Assembly (NCBI GenBank): GCA_002811675.1
Contig: PDIM01010344.1
Coordinates: 64,579-96,550 of the forward strand
Direction of reading: 5' to 3'
DNA length: 31,972 nucleotides
DNA from: Ichthyosporea sp. XGB-2017a
Lineage: Eukaryota; Opisthokonta; Ichthyosporea
Positions within the stretch are counted from its first letter, which is position 1, and each line of letters begins with the position of its first letter. Positions 8,606 through 18,799 of this stretch are shown here, piece by piece. The notes under the pieces were generated by a model. That model was not told where the DNA came from and did no database searches. It was given only the letters and a program-made list of their open reading frames with translations. The translations under genes were made by a program, and so were the position numbers.

Positions 8606-9107
8606 ACGTTGGTTTTAGATTCCTTCGAAATCCCACAGCACTGCCGCCCCTTCTTTTGCTTTGGTTATGGAGCAGGATGGGGCACCCTTATCTATATTGT
8701 ATGGTGCACTATACTCCTGCTATATCTTTTTCCCGTGGATTTGGTGGCTGGCTAGCACATCTCTCTCTGTCTGTGCCCCTCTCAGTCTCTCTCGCAGTAC
8801 AAACTACAAGTACAACACTTCATAGTGAAACACTTTACACTATTGGACAGGGAGGGTTAGGGGGTTATTGATCCACGCGGCCGGGGGGATCCACGCGGGG
8901 CCTTGTAATAATACTAATAGTACAGTAATAGAGGTCTAGGGGGGGAGAGAGTTACATGTGCAAGGGAAGGGAACTAGAAGAGAGAGGGATAGAGAGACAG
9001 AGAGTCATAACTAATGTGTGTGTGTGTGTGTGTGATTCACTACAGAGAGGAGGGGGAGGAAGTGTGTGTTTATGGTGTGGTGTATATGACTTAAGTGAGT
9101 GTGCACA
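8606..9107. promoter_or_regulatory. Divergent intergenic region upstream of DIS3
   Basis: About 500 bases between the starts of the Sel1-motif gene (-) and DIS3 (+). No gene is seen. It contains a CT/TC-rich stretch (8760-8800) and two copies of the 11-mer GATCCACGCGG (8870-8880 and 8888-8898) separated by a G run. GA-rich sequence (8940-9005) and a TG repeat follow. Promoters for both genes should be here. Confidence 0.5.
9015..9034. repeat. (TG)10 microsatellite
   Basis: Ten TG dinucleotides in the upstream flank of DIS3, about 75 bases before its ATG, probably within promoter or 5' leader. Confidence 0.95.
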
Positions 9108-11960
9108 ATGTTTAAATCAAAGACATTTGTGAAGAAGACCCGCAAAGGGGGGATTGTGAAAGTAGTGAGAGAGCATTATTTGCGGAATGATGTGTACTGC
9201 GGGAGTGAAGTGTGCGAGAAATGTGATAATGATCCAGCTTCGTTAGAGTCTGCCCCCGTGGTCAATAGTAGCGTCTGCTCCTTTCAACACTATATTCTAC
9301 CCGACACAAACGTATTACTTCACCAGACAGATTTCCTTGAACACAAGGCCATTCGCAACTGTATTATTCTGGAAACTGTCCTGGACGAAGTGAAGAATAG
9401 AAGCATATCTGTGTATCGCCGTATCCGAACACTTTGTGGAGATTCGTCCCGCAATTTCTTTGTGTTTTTGAATGAGCACTTTAAGGAAACATATGTGGAA
9501 AGGGAAGAGGGAGAAAGTGTCAATGACCGAAATGATCGGGCCATCAGGGAAGCTGTCGCATGGTATAATGAGCATTTTTTGAAACAGGATGCGGCATTGA
9601 CAGTAGTGTTGCTTAGCAATGATAACGCGAATGTGGAACTGGCCAAAAAGAACAAACTGGCAGTATACAGTGTGAGGGAATACGCTGATTCGCTAACGGA
9701 CTACCCGGAACTGCAAGACATTGTGAGCGAAGAATTTGAAGAGCAAAAGAACGCGGGCAAGGATTCTGTTTTGTACAAGGAGTATATCAGTGGGGCTGAG
9801 ATTCAAAGAGGGATTAAAAACCAAAGCCTTTTGCAAGGAACATTCAATGTAGATCGGGACTTTAGCGAAGAAGGAAGCATTATCGCAAAGGGGCAAGATG
9901 GGGGTGTGGTGCTTATCTTAGGGCAGGAAAATATGAACAGAGCGATAAAAGGCGATGTTGTTGCTGTTAAGCTACTTCCAAAGTCGGAATGGAAAAGGTC
10001 TGGGAGTGGTGAGGAAATGTCAATGACTAAGACAGGTAAAGTCGTGGGTATTGTGAAGAGAAATTGGAGACCTTATTGTGGCGTTTTGTTGAAAAAGGAC
10101 CATGTTACTTCAGGCAAGTCTGCATCCTGCTTGTTTCTCCCGACAAACCGATGCATTCCTCGTATTAGAATCAGCACTAGACAATATGATGCGTTGGCGG
10201 GAATGCGATTAGTGGTTGTGATTGACGCATGGGACAAAATTTCAAAGTACCCAAGAGGTCACTTTGTCAGGAGCTTGGGGCAGGTTGGGGACCGTAATAC
10301 AGAGAATGAGGTGTTACTGATGGAGCACGATGTACCTTACCAAGCATTTGCGCCAAAGGTTCTGGCTGACCTTCCCGATGAAACGTGGTCATTGACAGAC
10401 ACCGATCTGGCTACCCGTAGAGACCTGCGAGACATTGCGGTGTGCAGTGTGGATCCCCCAGGATGTACAGATATCGACGATGCTTTGCACTGTATTCCCC
10501 TTCCAAATGGCAATTTTCAAGTGGGTGTGCATATTGCAGACGTAACACACTTTGTTAAACCAAATACTCACGTAGATTTGGAGGCCGCCAATAGAGGTAC
10601 AACTGTCTATCTCACGGATAAAAGAATTGATATGCTTCCGGAGATTCTCGGTACAAATTTATGCTCTTTGCGCTCGAAAGTGGATAGGCTTGCCTTTTCT
10701 TGCACTTGGGAAATGACATCAGAAGGCGCTATTGTTAGCACTGACTATTTTAAAAGCATAATTCGCTCTCAGGCTTCTTTGACTTATGAAGAGGCTCAAT
10801 TGCGTATTGATGATCCGAAAGACTCTAGCGAAATTACAATCTCTTTGCGACAATTAGATCGATTGGCCAAAACACTTCGCAGAAAGCGTATGCACAATGG
10901 GGCATTGGATTTGGCATCACCTGAGGTTAATTTCAATATCGACTCTGAAACTCATGATCCGGTGGACGTGAAGACGAAAGAATTGCGGTCAACGAATCGT
11001 ATGGTGGAAGAATTTATGTTGTTGGCGAATATTTCCGTGGCGAAGCGCATTTATGAGCATTTTCCTCAATCCGCGTGCCTTAGAAGGCATCCTTCTCCAC
11101 CTGTCTCAAATTTCGAGCCTCTTGTGCAGGCGTGTAAGACAGCCGGGTTTAAAATTGATCCATCTACTTCCAAGAATTTGGCTGACTCTCTTGATTTGGC
11201 TATAAAGAGGGATACCCCCTATTTCAACGTTCTAGTACGTATTTTGGCAACTCGTTGCATGATGCAAGCCATTTACTTTTCATCCGGTTCTGTTCCTTCA
11301 GAGGAATTTAAGCATTATGGGCTAGCTACCCCAATCTACACTCACTTTACGTCTCCAATTCGTCGTTATAGCGATGTTATGGTGCATCGCGAACTTTCTG
11401 CTGCAATTGGGTGGGCCGGGGCCGTGGATGATCGACTTTTGAGTGGGGAAAAAGTGTCTGCTTTATGTGATAATCTGAATCATCGCCATCGAATGGCCCA
11501 GTATGCTGCCAGAGCATCCGTAAATTTGCATACCCATTTGTATTTCAAAGGCAAGGTGGTCGTGGAAGAGGCTTATGTATTGAAGGTGAAAAAAGATGCT
11601 GTAGTTATCATTGTACCCAAGTATGGTTTAGAAGCGCCTTTATTCTTGACAGCCAGCGAAAAAAAGGATGAGGTGGACGAGCTAGCTGATGTACTGCCAG
11701 AGGACGTGGATGCTATTGCAGTTAGTGAAGATGCCCAAAGTATTACTGTCCGTGGGCATCGCTTCCAAGTGTTTGATAAAATTGTTGTTCGGATGTCCAT
11801 CACAGCTGATGATCCTCAAAAGTCTAAGTTGAATATTGAACTCATATCACCCAAGATTGCAGGCATTTCGAAAGACATCGGTGCCAACAAGAAACGTGCC
11901 GATGATGTTGACTGTGGCCCTCGCAAAGCGAAAAAAGCAAGGGTAGAAGAAATGCAATAG
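9108..11960 (+). CDS. DIS3: Exosome ribonuclease DIS3/Rrp44
   Basis: An intronless frame of 950 residues (human DIS3 958) starting MFKSKTFVKKTRKGG, the canonical N-terminus. Domain order: Cys cluster (C31, C36, C39); PIN endonuclease with D66 (LPDTNVLLH), E94, D143 and D172; two cold-shock domains at about 220-420; RNB exonuclease at about 430-770; S1 domain to about 905. The RNB acid cluster is D449-PPGCTDIDD, and FTSPIRRYSD begins at 747. The PIN acids are intact, which identifies DIS3 rather than DIS3L. It degrades and trims nuclear RNA 3' to 5' as the exosome's catalytic subunit, including rRNA precursors. The basic tail (KKRADD, RKAKKARVEE) suits nuclear import. I use the ATG at 9108; an upstream in-frame GTG is not needed. 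Confidence 0.97.
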   Translation: MFKSKTFVKKTRKGGIVKVVREHYLRNDVYCGSEVCEKCDNDPASLESAPVVNSSVCSFQHYILPDTNVLLHQTDFLEHKAIRNCIILETVLDEVKNRSISVYRRIRTLCGDSSRNFFVFLNEHFKETYVEREEGESVNDRNDRAIREAVAWYNEHFLKQDAALTVVLLSNDNANVELAKKNKLAVYSVREYADSLTDYPELQDIVSEEFEEQKNAGKDSVLYKEYISGAEIQRGIKNQSLLQGTFNVDRDFSEEGSIIAKGQDGGVVLILGQENMNRAIKGDVVAVKLLPKSEWKRSGSGEEMSMTKTGKVVGIVKRNWRPYCGVLLKKDHVTSGKSASCLFLPTNRCIPRIRISTRQYDALAGMRLVVVIDAWDKISKYPRGHFVRSLGQVGDRNTENEVLLMEHDVPYQAFAPKVLADLPDETWSLTDTDLATRRDLRDIAVCSVDPPGCTDIDDALHCIPLPNGNFQVGVHIADVTHFVKPNTHVDLEAANRGTTVYLTDKRIDMLPEILGTNLCSLRSKVDRLAFSCTWEMTSEGAIVSTDYFKSIIRSQASLTYEEAQLRIDDPKDSSEITISLRQLDRLAKTLRRKRMHNGALDLASPEVNFNIDSETHDPVDVKTKELRSTNRMVEEFMLLANISVAKRIYEHFPQSACLRRHPSPPVSNFEPLVQACKTAGFKIDPSTSKNLADSLDLAIKRDTPYFNVLVRILATRCMMQAIYFSSGSVPSEEFKHYGLATPIYTHFTSPIRRYSDVMVHRELSAAIGWAGAVDDRLLSGEKVSALCDNLNHRHRMAQYAARASVNLHTHLYFKGKVVVEEAYVLKVKKDAVVIIVPKYGLEAPLFLTASEKKDEVDELADVLPEDVDAIAVSEDAQSITVRGHRFQVFDKIVVRMSITADDPQKSKLNIELISPKIAGISKDIGANKKRADDVDCGPRKAKKARVEEMQ

Positions 11961-12428
11961 TAGTCTTAGAGAATCTATGCCGTCATGTACCCAACCACTT
12001 CAAATATCAAACAATAAAGCAAAAGTGAAGCTGGGCATTTTATATTCGATGGTGTTGCAACAAAACCCCTTCATTCGCATCAGCTGTGCTGTCAAGTGTT
12101 ATTGTATAGATATCGATATGAAAGAAGAGGTACCCGGGCTACATTGCCAAGGGATGGAGGTTAAGGTACCGAGGCTATAATAATCACATGGCTACATGTA
12201 CAGGCTAATCCTTATGTATTGGAAATCCTATACACAAGGAGGTGAAAGAAATAAAATCCCAATGTACATAGCTTATAGGTTGTGTTTCTTATTATTTCTC
12301 ATTTGCGAGTTTTGGATTTAGGAAGGGGTAGTGTGCTATAGGTGCAGTGTTGAAGAGACTTTGGTGTTGGGTTGTTTGTGTGTGTTATTGCGTGATAAGA
12401 TCAAGGAAGACCAGAGTCTGAGGGAGAT
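11961..12428. other. Intergenic region between DIS3 and UTP13
   Basis: 468 bases holding the DIS3 3' UTR and the UTP13 promoter; no gene seen. Two imperfect copies of a GGTACC-centred block occur near 12128 and 12163 (GGTACCCGGGCTACA and GGTACCGAGGCTATA). A second AATAAA is at 12250-12255. Confidence 0.5.
12013..12018 (+). terminator. Poly(A) signal AATAAA, DIS3
   Basis: AATAAA 53 bases after the DIS3 stop. A second hexamer at 12250-12255 could serve as a distal signal. Confidence 0.5.
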
Positions 12429-15056
12429 ATGAATCGGCAGGTGAAGACGGCCTCGGGAGAGGTGTTGAAGTTGAAGACTTCTTTTAAGCGAGTGAAGGCT
12501 TTTGAAGTGCTGTACACAGGGGGAAAGGTGGTGCTGAGTGGGAATGGAAAGTTCCTTGTGTCGCTATGTGGGGAGACTATCAAGATTGTTCATGTAGAGA
12601 CTGGAGCTGTTATTAAGAAGATTGATGGTGATGGGGACACTTTTACATGCTTTGCATTGAGTGCCGATGATAGCATGCTTGTTACAGCTTCCCGTAATCT
12701 CATCATTAAAGTATGGAACATAGAGGGGGATAGCGACAAACCAATAAGGAGCTTCAAGGCTCTGGAGGGACCCATATCTACAATGTGCTTTCATCCATCT
12801 GGCACACTGTTGGCGACAGGGTCCAGTGAGGGAACTATTAAGGTGTGGGATGTTAAGCAGGGATACATTACCCATAACTTTGTCGGGTCACAGGGAGTTG
12901 TTGGCATGCTTAAGTTTTCGCCTGAAGCATCGAAATTTCTGCTATTCTCAGCGGCTGATATTGATTGTAAAGTTCGAGTGTGGAGTCTTTTGAAGAAGAA
13001 GGAGGTTCGTACTCTCTCATCCCATGTTGGAACGATTAGTGATATCGCGTTTAGTGAGAGTGGTTCGGATTTCTACACCGCGGGAAGAGACAATATTATA
13101 AATGTCTGGTCTGGGGAGGACTATTCCCTCAAGAAGACAATCCCGGTGTATGAAAGCGTTGAAGGCGTCGAAGTACTTCCCGGCAAATGGAAGAGCAAGT
13201 TTGGTTGCAAAAACCAACCAGGTGATGTGTTCATCACTGCGGGTAACAAGGGTCGTTTGAGAATGTGGAGTAGTAGTAGCGGTGAAGTGGTTTATGAAGA
13301 ACCGCTGATGGATGTCATGCCAGCAATAACTTTGACGCAGATTATTCCTAAACTGCATAAGTTAGTTACTGTGACTTACGATCATAATATCTTGGTGCGT
13401 CATTTCGATAATTTTAATTGTCCCAAGCAGATTATTGGATATAATGATGAGATTGTTGACATGAAGTTTGTTGATCCCGAGGACAGGTATGTGGCTATGG
13501 CTACAAATTCAGAGCAGCTTCGTTTGGTGGAGCTGGAAACAGGAGACTCTCAACTGATTACCGGACATACGGACATCGCCATTTGTATTGACGTGTTCAA
13601 AAAGGGTGAATTGATGGTATCTTCTTCAAAGGACGGAACCGCTCGCATCTGGAGGACTGTAATAACCGATACTGGAAAACTTTCCGTAGTATGTGTTGGA
13701 ATTTGCAGTGGGCACATTGGCGCGGTTGGGGCCTGTGCAGGAGCTCCTCGTAGTTCCAAGTTTATTGTTACGGGTAGTCAAGATCTTACTGTTAAACTCT
13801 GGGATACAAGCACATTGTTGGATCAGGGTGAAGGAGCAAAAGTGCAAAAACTAACAGCCAAGTTCACTCAAAAGGCGCACGATAAAGACATCAATGCTAT
13901 TGCCATTGCGCCAAACGACTCGTGTTTTGCAACAGGCTCTCAAGACAAAACTGCAAAAATTTGGAATGCATCTGATCTGTCGCTAATGGGTGTTGCAAAA
14001 GGGCACAAACGTGGCGTTTGGTGTGTTCAGTTTTCTCCTGTTGATCGAGTATTTGCCACTTCTTCAGGTGACAAAACTATCAAAATTTGGTCCCTGGCGG
14101 ATTTTAGCTGTCTCAAAACATTTGAGGGCCACACAAACTCGGTTCTGAAATTCGCATTTGTGACCAAAGGAATGCAAATGGTTTCAAGCGGATCTGATGG
14201 ACTGTGTAAATTGTGGACTGTAAAGACCAACGAGTGTTTGGACACCATGGATGGGCATGTTGATAAGGTTTGGGCATTGTGCGTGGGTGCCAAGGAAGAC
14301 ACAATTGTGTCGGGAGGTGGTGATTCAGTAATTAATGTTTGGAAAGATTTTAGTGAAATAGAAGAAGAGCACAACTATATGGAAGAAGAACTGCGTTTGG
14401 AAAGAGAGCAGGACTTGGCTAATGCATGCGCAGTGAAGGATTATGTGAAAGCTATGTCTTTAGCTCTTACTTTGGACAGTCCTGGTAGGTTACTAGCAGT
14501 TGTCGGCCAACTGTTGAGCTACTCAAGTGACGCATCCACGCTAGAGGCGGTAGTTCTTTCCCTGAATAAGGGTCAGCTGGCGAAGTGCTTGAAGTACATC
14601 CGTGATTGGAACACCAATTCCAAATTCGCACACACTGCACAGTGTCTCTTGCATGCAATTTTTAAGCAGTACCCCGCACAGAAGCTGATCGACTTTTTCA
14701 AGCCCACTAAAGAAAGTGTTGTCGAAGATGAGGAAGCACTTGATGAAATCGTATCGCCGGAGGAAGAGAAAGAGAAATCGCTGGAAGGAAATAGCGATAG
14801 TATTACTGTAAACATCAAGGAAATTATTGAAGGACTCATCCCTTACACGGAACGTCACCTCGAGAGAAGAAACCGACTTATGCAGGATGTTTCGTTTATT
14901 GACTACGTCTGGCAGTCCATGAAAGTAGGGGCCATTAATCCTCTCCAAGAAGATAAAGAGGTAACCTCCTCCACCGAGAAAGAAAAGCCCAAGCGCGCAT
15001 TGGAAGGTGCGAGTCACATGGAAGCTGAGCGCTCTAAGAAAGTTCGCGTGGAATAA
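12429..15056 (+). CDS. UTP13: U3 snoRNP/SSU processome WD40 protein UTP13 (TBL3)
   Basis: An intronless frame of 875 residues (human TBL3 about 808). It forms two tandem WD40 propellers, roughly residues 30-310 and 330-650, followed by the Utp13-specific helical domain. The UtpB complex member helps assemble the 90S pre-ribosome on pre-rRNA in the nucleolus. Diagnostic blocks that match TBL3 are SFKRVKAFEVLYTGG at the N-terminus, HDKDINAIAIAPND, GVWCVQFSPVDRVFATSS, FSCLKTFEGH and CKLWTVKTNECLDTMDGH. The C-terminal domain carries WNTNSK near 727 and PYTERHLERR near 806. A lysine-rich tail of about 40 residues, absent from the human protein, looks like a nuclear signal. The gene follows DIS3 in the same orientation with its own promoter gap. 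Confidence 0.97.
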   Translation: MNRQVKTASGEVLKLKTSFKRVKAFEVLYTGGKVVLSGNGKFLVSLCGETIKIVHVETGAVIKKIDGDGDTFTCFALSADDSMLVTASRNLIIKVWNIEGDSDKPIRSFKALEGPISTMCFHPSGTLLATGSSEGTIKVWDVKQGYITHNFVGSQGVVGMLKFSPEASKFLLFSAADIDCKVRVWSLLKKKEVRTLSSHVGTISDIAFSESGSDFYTAGRDNIINVWSGEDYSLKKTIPVYESVEGVEVLPGKWKSKFGCKNQPGDVFITAGNKGRLRMWSSSSGEVVYEEPLMDVMPAITLTQIIPKLHKLVTVTYDHNILVRHFDNFNCPKQIIGYNDEIVDMKFVDPEDRYVAMATNSEQLRLVELETGDSQLITGHTDIAICIDVFKKGELMVSSSKDGTARIWRTVITDTGKLSVVCVGICSGHIGAVGACAGAPRSSKFIVTGSQDLTVKLWDTSTLLDQGEGAKVQKLTAKFTQKAHDKDINAIAIAPNDSCFATGSQDKTAKIWNASDLSLMGVAKGHKRGVWCVQFSPVDRVFATSSGDKTIKIWSLADFSCLKTFEGHTNSVLKFAFVTKGMQMVSSGSDGLCKLWTVKTNECLDTMDGHVDKVWALCVGAKEDTIVSGGGDSVINVWKDFSEIEEEHNYMEEELRLEREQDLANACAVKDYVKAMSLALTLDSPGRLLAVVGQLLSYSSDASTLEAVVLSLNKGQLAKCLKYIRDWNTNSKFAHTAQCLLHAIFKQYPAQKLIDFFKPTKESVVEDEEALDEIVSPEEEKEKSLEGNSDSITVNIKEIIEGLIPYTERHLERRNRLMQDVSFIDYVWQSMKVGAINPLQEDKEVTSSTEKEKPKRALEGASHMEAERSKKVRVE

Positions 15057-15070
15057 ATTAGCCAAGATAA

Positions 15071-15076
15071 AATAAA
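15071..15076 (+). terminator. Poly(A) signal AATAAA, UTP13
   Basis: AATAAA 14 bases after the stop codon, implying a very short 3' UTR. Confidence 0.55.
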
Positions 15077-15230
15077 AAAGCAAGTGAACACAAAAGTACG
15101 ACTTCGAGCGAGCGTCTGTCAAAGGATGGCTGACTATTGTAAAGTACAATAATAATAGGTAGAGGTTTTTGAATTTTTGAACTAAGAAAAGGAATTTCTA
15201 TATATGGTGAAAATAGAAGGTAAAAGGTAA

Positions 15231-15247
15231 ATCCGCGAGTCGCGGAT
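15231..15247. repeat. 17-bp palindrome ATCCGCGA-G-TCGCGGAT
   Basis: Two perfectly complementary 8-base arms around one G, about 185 bases before the anoctamin ATG. It contains CpG steps within AT-rich sequence. It could be a dimeric transcription-factor site; no known factor is assigned. Confidence 0.6.
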
Positions 15248-15430
15248 ATAAGTAACTTTGTATTACTTGTAGGAGCCATGCTCTATTGTGTTATCCATTT
15301 TCCTTACAATTTGTTATACTCTAACTAATAAATCAGCACTGAAAGAGAGAAGGAAGAAAGGAATAATCTTAATGAGTGTATAATTGACCCCTGAGTGGAC
15401 TGATTGGCGAAGAGTTGGATAAATATCAAA

Positions 15431-18400
15431 ATGTCTAACCTCGGCGATACGACAACTCCTCAAATCTCCGTCGGGGTGGAAGAGCCCTCGATTATGATTG
15501 AGGATCTGAATGAAGAAGCTCCCGATCAATATGATTGTATAAATCAATTAGATGAGAAAACAACGGAAACCGAAGAGGAGGCTACCAAGAATCCTAGGGC
15601 ACTCAAGGTGGGACTTACTCAAATGGTTGAAACCAGCAATGCACTTGGGGGGGGCAGTAGCAAGCGGCGGAGAAGCTCTTGCAGTACATACACCCCATAC
15701 TTGAGTTATTGCACTGTCGATGGTGAACTTTTCCGCATCAGCAAAATAGTTGGTGAGAATCGATGTTGGGAAGGCAAAAGAATTGATGTTGTACTGGTAC
15801 ATCGAAAATCAGAAAATGATACGCCAAAGCTAAAGAAGCTTCGGCGAGCATTTGAGAAAGCCCTTTGGAATAAGCAATGTGTTATTAAACACACCACCGG
15901 CGGTAGAAATGATGAGTTCTGCTTTACCTTGGTGCATATACCGTACCATAGGATGGCCATTGTGGCAGAAAGTCTCAAACTGAAACTTCCACTAAAGAAC
16001 ATGGCGCAAATTAAAGAGCTGACACACACTTCTTCGTTGATGCGTCTAAGCGAAGGATGGAGCGAGTGGTGGCAACGCCAGTTGCAGATATTTAAAAGGG
16101 GCATTCCTCTTTACAAATGCGATCCAGAGACATATGCTGGAAGGTTTACTGTAAATATGCAGAACAAATTTGTTGGATATACGTCAACCTGCCCTGAAAA
16201 TGTTTTCAGTGATGCCCATCGTACGCTCATTGCAAAAGATCTCATTCACAAAACAGGAAGAAAAGAGTGCTCATACCAGTCAGTGATGCAAAAGGGGGCT
16301 TACAATTGCAGCTTCCCGTTGCACACAGGGGCACATAGTTCCACAGAAAAAGAGCGGAAGGAGACCAGCGGAATTGGACTCCATTTGCGGGCGGTTCTTT
16401 ACGATACTTGGGCGACGTATAGAAATATGTTCAAATATCAACCCATTCATCTCATTCGGGAATATTTTGGGGAGAAAACAGCTTTTTACTTTGCATGGAT
16501 GGGTCATTATGTCACTTGGTTAATATTTCCTTCTTTTGTAGGCCTTATATACCTGTTCTATGGTTTGGGTAAGTAAATTGAAAGTTTTTGATTTTGCTTG
16601 TTCCTATCATTTGTTTGCTAACATATTCAAGTCATTCAAAATATAGGAACATACAAAAACGTTTCGTATACTGAAGAAGCGTGTGATCCTTCTTACAATA
16701 TGCTCTTGTGTCAAACAACCGATGAAAAAATAGCCCCCGATGTGATGGAGACGCTAGACGAACAGTGTGAAGGCATTCAGGCGTCCACCATATTCGACAA
16801 CGACTTTACTATCGCCTTTTCTGTGTTTATGGCAGTTTGGTCTATTATGTTCATTGCTTCATGGAAAAGGTACAACAGCGAGCTTGCCTTTTACTGGGAT
16901 GTCCAAGGCATGGAGAAGGTTGACGTCGATAGGGTGCAATATTATGGCACAGTTGAACGCAAAAATCCAGTCACAGGAAAAATGGAGATGAGGTACCCTA
17001 CAGGGCAACGGACTTTGAAATATTTGTGCTCTTTTGTTACAACACTTACCTTGTGCACTTGTGTAATTATCGTTATGGTTTCTATTATTATATACAAATT
17101 GGCAACAATTGAAGACTACTCCGAAGCAAAAAGGGATCACGAGAATGAAGAAGGTCCTCTTATAGCGGCTATCACTGGAGGTATTCTCAATTTGTTTGCC
17201 ATTTTAATTCTTGGCGTAATCTACAGAAAAGTGGCTGTGGTATTGAATGACTGGGAAAATCATCGAACAGATGCAAAATATGAGGACAGGCTTATTCTGA
17301 AACAGTTCCTATTTGAATTTGTCAATTCTTACTCGTCTTTGTTCTATATTGCCTTTTTTAAAGGAAAGTTTACGGGAACGCCTCTGGACCCAAATAAGTT
17401 TTTTGGGTATCGTGCAGAGGCGTGTGCACCATACGGTTGCATGGGCGAACTTAGTATCCAGCTTGGTATCATTTTTACAGGAAAGCAAGCCTTCAGATTT
17501 GTCAAAGAAGTTCTTGTTCCCTTTTTGCACCGCAAATGGATCATTTACCGGCAGGGCCGGCCAGAAGAAATGAAATGTGAGTGGGAGAAGGATAACTGTC
17601 TCTTACCCTACCCAGGTATCTTCCGGGAGTATTTGGATATGTGCCTGCAGTATGGTTACATAATGTTGTTCACAGCAGCATTTCCTGTAGCTCCTCTCAT
17701 TGCAATATGCACAAATATTCTGGAAATAAGAATAGATGCGTCTCGATACCTTAAATACACTAAGCGACCTGCAGCGATGAGGGCCGAGAACATTGGCCGG
17801 TGGCAGTTTATAATAGAGCTTTTGAATAGTGCTAGTATTCTGACAAATGGAGCTATACTTGCATTTACTGCCGATTTTATTCCTCTCCAAGTATGGTTAG
17901 ATGAAGGAAATCCCGAGAAAATGTACTTTATTGGCAAATACGCATACAGTCAGAAGGGCAATCTGCCAACAGGGCCATATGCACAGTGTTATTATGTTGC
18001 TTACAGAGATAGAGATGGGTTCAAAACAAGTAAGTGGTCTTTTCACTTCAATATTTGAAATGTGTCAACTGTTTTCGCTAACGAAATCCTTTTAATTTTG
18101 CCTTTTGGAACATATTGTAGAGTTCTTTTATCAAGTTCTCAGTGCTCAATTTGCATTTTTCGTATGTTGGGTTGCTGGAATTTACATTCTGCAAAGAACA
18201 ATAGCGGCTGCGATACCAAGTCTCCCAAGAAAAGTGCAGTTGGCAATGCGTAAACAAGACTATGAGGCTGGCTTAGCGCTTGAAAGTATTCGGCTTGAAG
18301 ACGAAGACGAAGACGCTGAGTTCAACAGCGACGAGGAGGAAGCTGGAGGAGGAGAACACAAACCGCAGACAGAGTTAGATATAGATGGGGTCGATTTTGT

Positions 18401-18434
18401 GACTGGTTCCAATGGTCAGTTGAAAAAAGTATAA
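15431..18434 (+). CDS. Anoctamin (TMEM16 family channel/scramblase)
   Basis: Exons 15431-16568, 16647-18029 and 18121-18434 join in frame to 944 residues. Residues 85-345 match the cytosolic anoctamin dimerisation region (RIDVVLVHRKSE, VAESLKLKLPLK). The membrane domain begins with the family signature YFGEKTAFYFAWMGHY and has about ten helices up to about residue 890. TM6 has N606 (FVNSYSSLFYIAFFKG). TM7 has E647 in GCMGELSIQLG. TM8 has E739 and D743 (LEIRIDASRY), spaced like the Ca2+-binding pair of mouse TMEM16A. The Ca2+ site therefore looks usable. Whether it conducts chloride, scrambles lipids or both cannot be told. The acidic C-terminus (EDEDEDAEF, SDEEE) is disordered. I start at the ATG at 15431; the upstream TTG is not needed. 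Splice joins restore conserved sequence. Confidence 0.93.
16569..16646 (+). other. Intron 1 of the anoctamin gene (78 nt, phase 1)
   Basis: Donor GTAAGT, acceptor ATATAG. Branch-like GCTAAC at 16617-16622, about 25 bases from the acceptor. Splicing joins LFYGLG to TYKNVSY at the end of TM1. Confidence 0.93.
18030..18120 (+). other. Intron 2 of the anoctamin gene (91 nt, phase 1)
   Basis: Donor GTAAGT, acceptor TTGTAG. Branch-like GCTAAC at 18077-18082. Splicing joins DGFKT to KFFYQVLSAQFAF, the start of the last membrane helix. Confidence 0.92.
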
Positions 18435-18799
18435 TAAGTGAAGCAATGGTGCAAAATACCCACATAGCTATGAGATTTGACAATAAACTATACCCCGCGT
18501 GCTGCAGTCAACCCCCCATATATTTTCCCCTAAATTACACCCCTCCAGAGTCCAGAGGTCTTCTTTGGGTATTGGTCATTTAATTTGTGTGCAAACGGTA
18601 GTGTTTTTTGTTTTGGTGGTTACGGAGAAGTATTGCAATCTTGTGGTTTCTGTGCGTGGGGATCAGATACGCCTCATAGTGAAGGAGAGAGGTGGTGGTT
18701 GTTGCTGCCTGTGTGCAGAGGTGGTTTATTCACTTAAGGGTGGGATTGATTGATGTGCGAAGAGTATTTTCGGTGTTCTAGGCATATAGAGTAGCCGTT
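18435..18799. other. Intergenic region after the anoctamin gene
   Basis: 365 bases containing AATAAA at 18482-18487 (48 bases after the anoctamin stop) and the promoter of the next gene. No gene or strong repeat seen. Confidence 0.5.
18482..18487 (+). terminator. Poly(A) signal AATAAA, anoctamin gene
   Basis: AATAAA 48 bases after the stop, the only one before the next gene. Confidence 0.55.

Larger units (their letters stand above)
15057..15430. other. Intergenic region between UTP13 and the anoctamin gene
   Basis: 374 AT-rich bases: the short UTP13 3' end and the anoctamin promoter/leader. It includes a CpG-containing 17-bp palindrome at 15231-15247. No gene seen. Confidence 0.5.
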
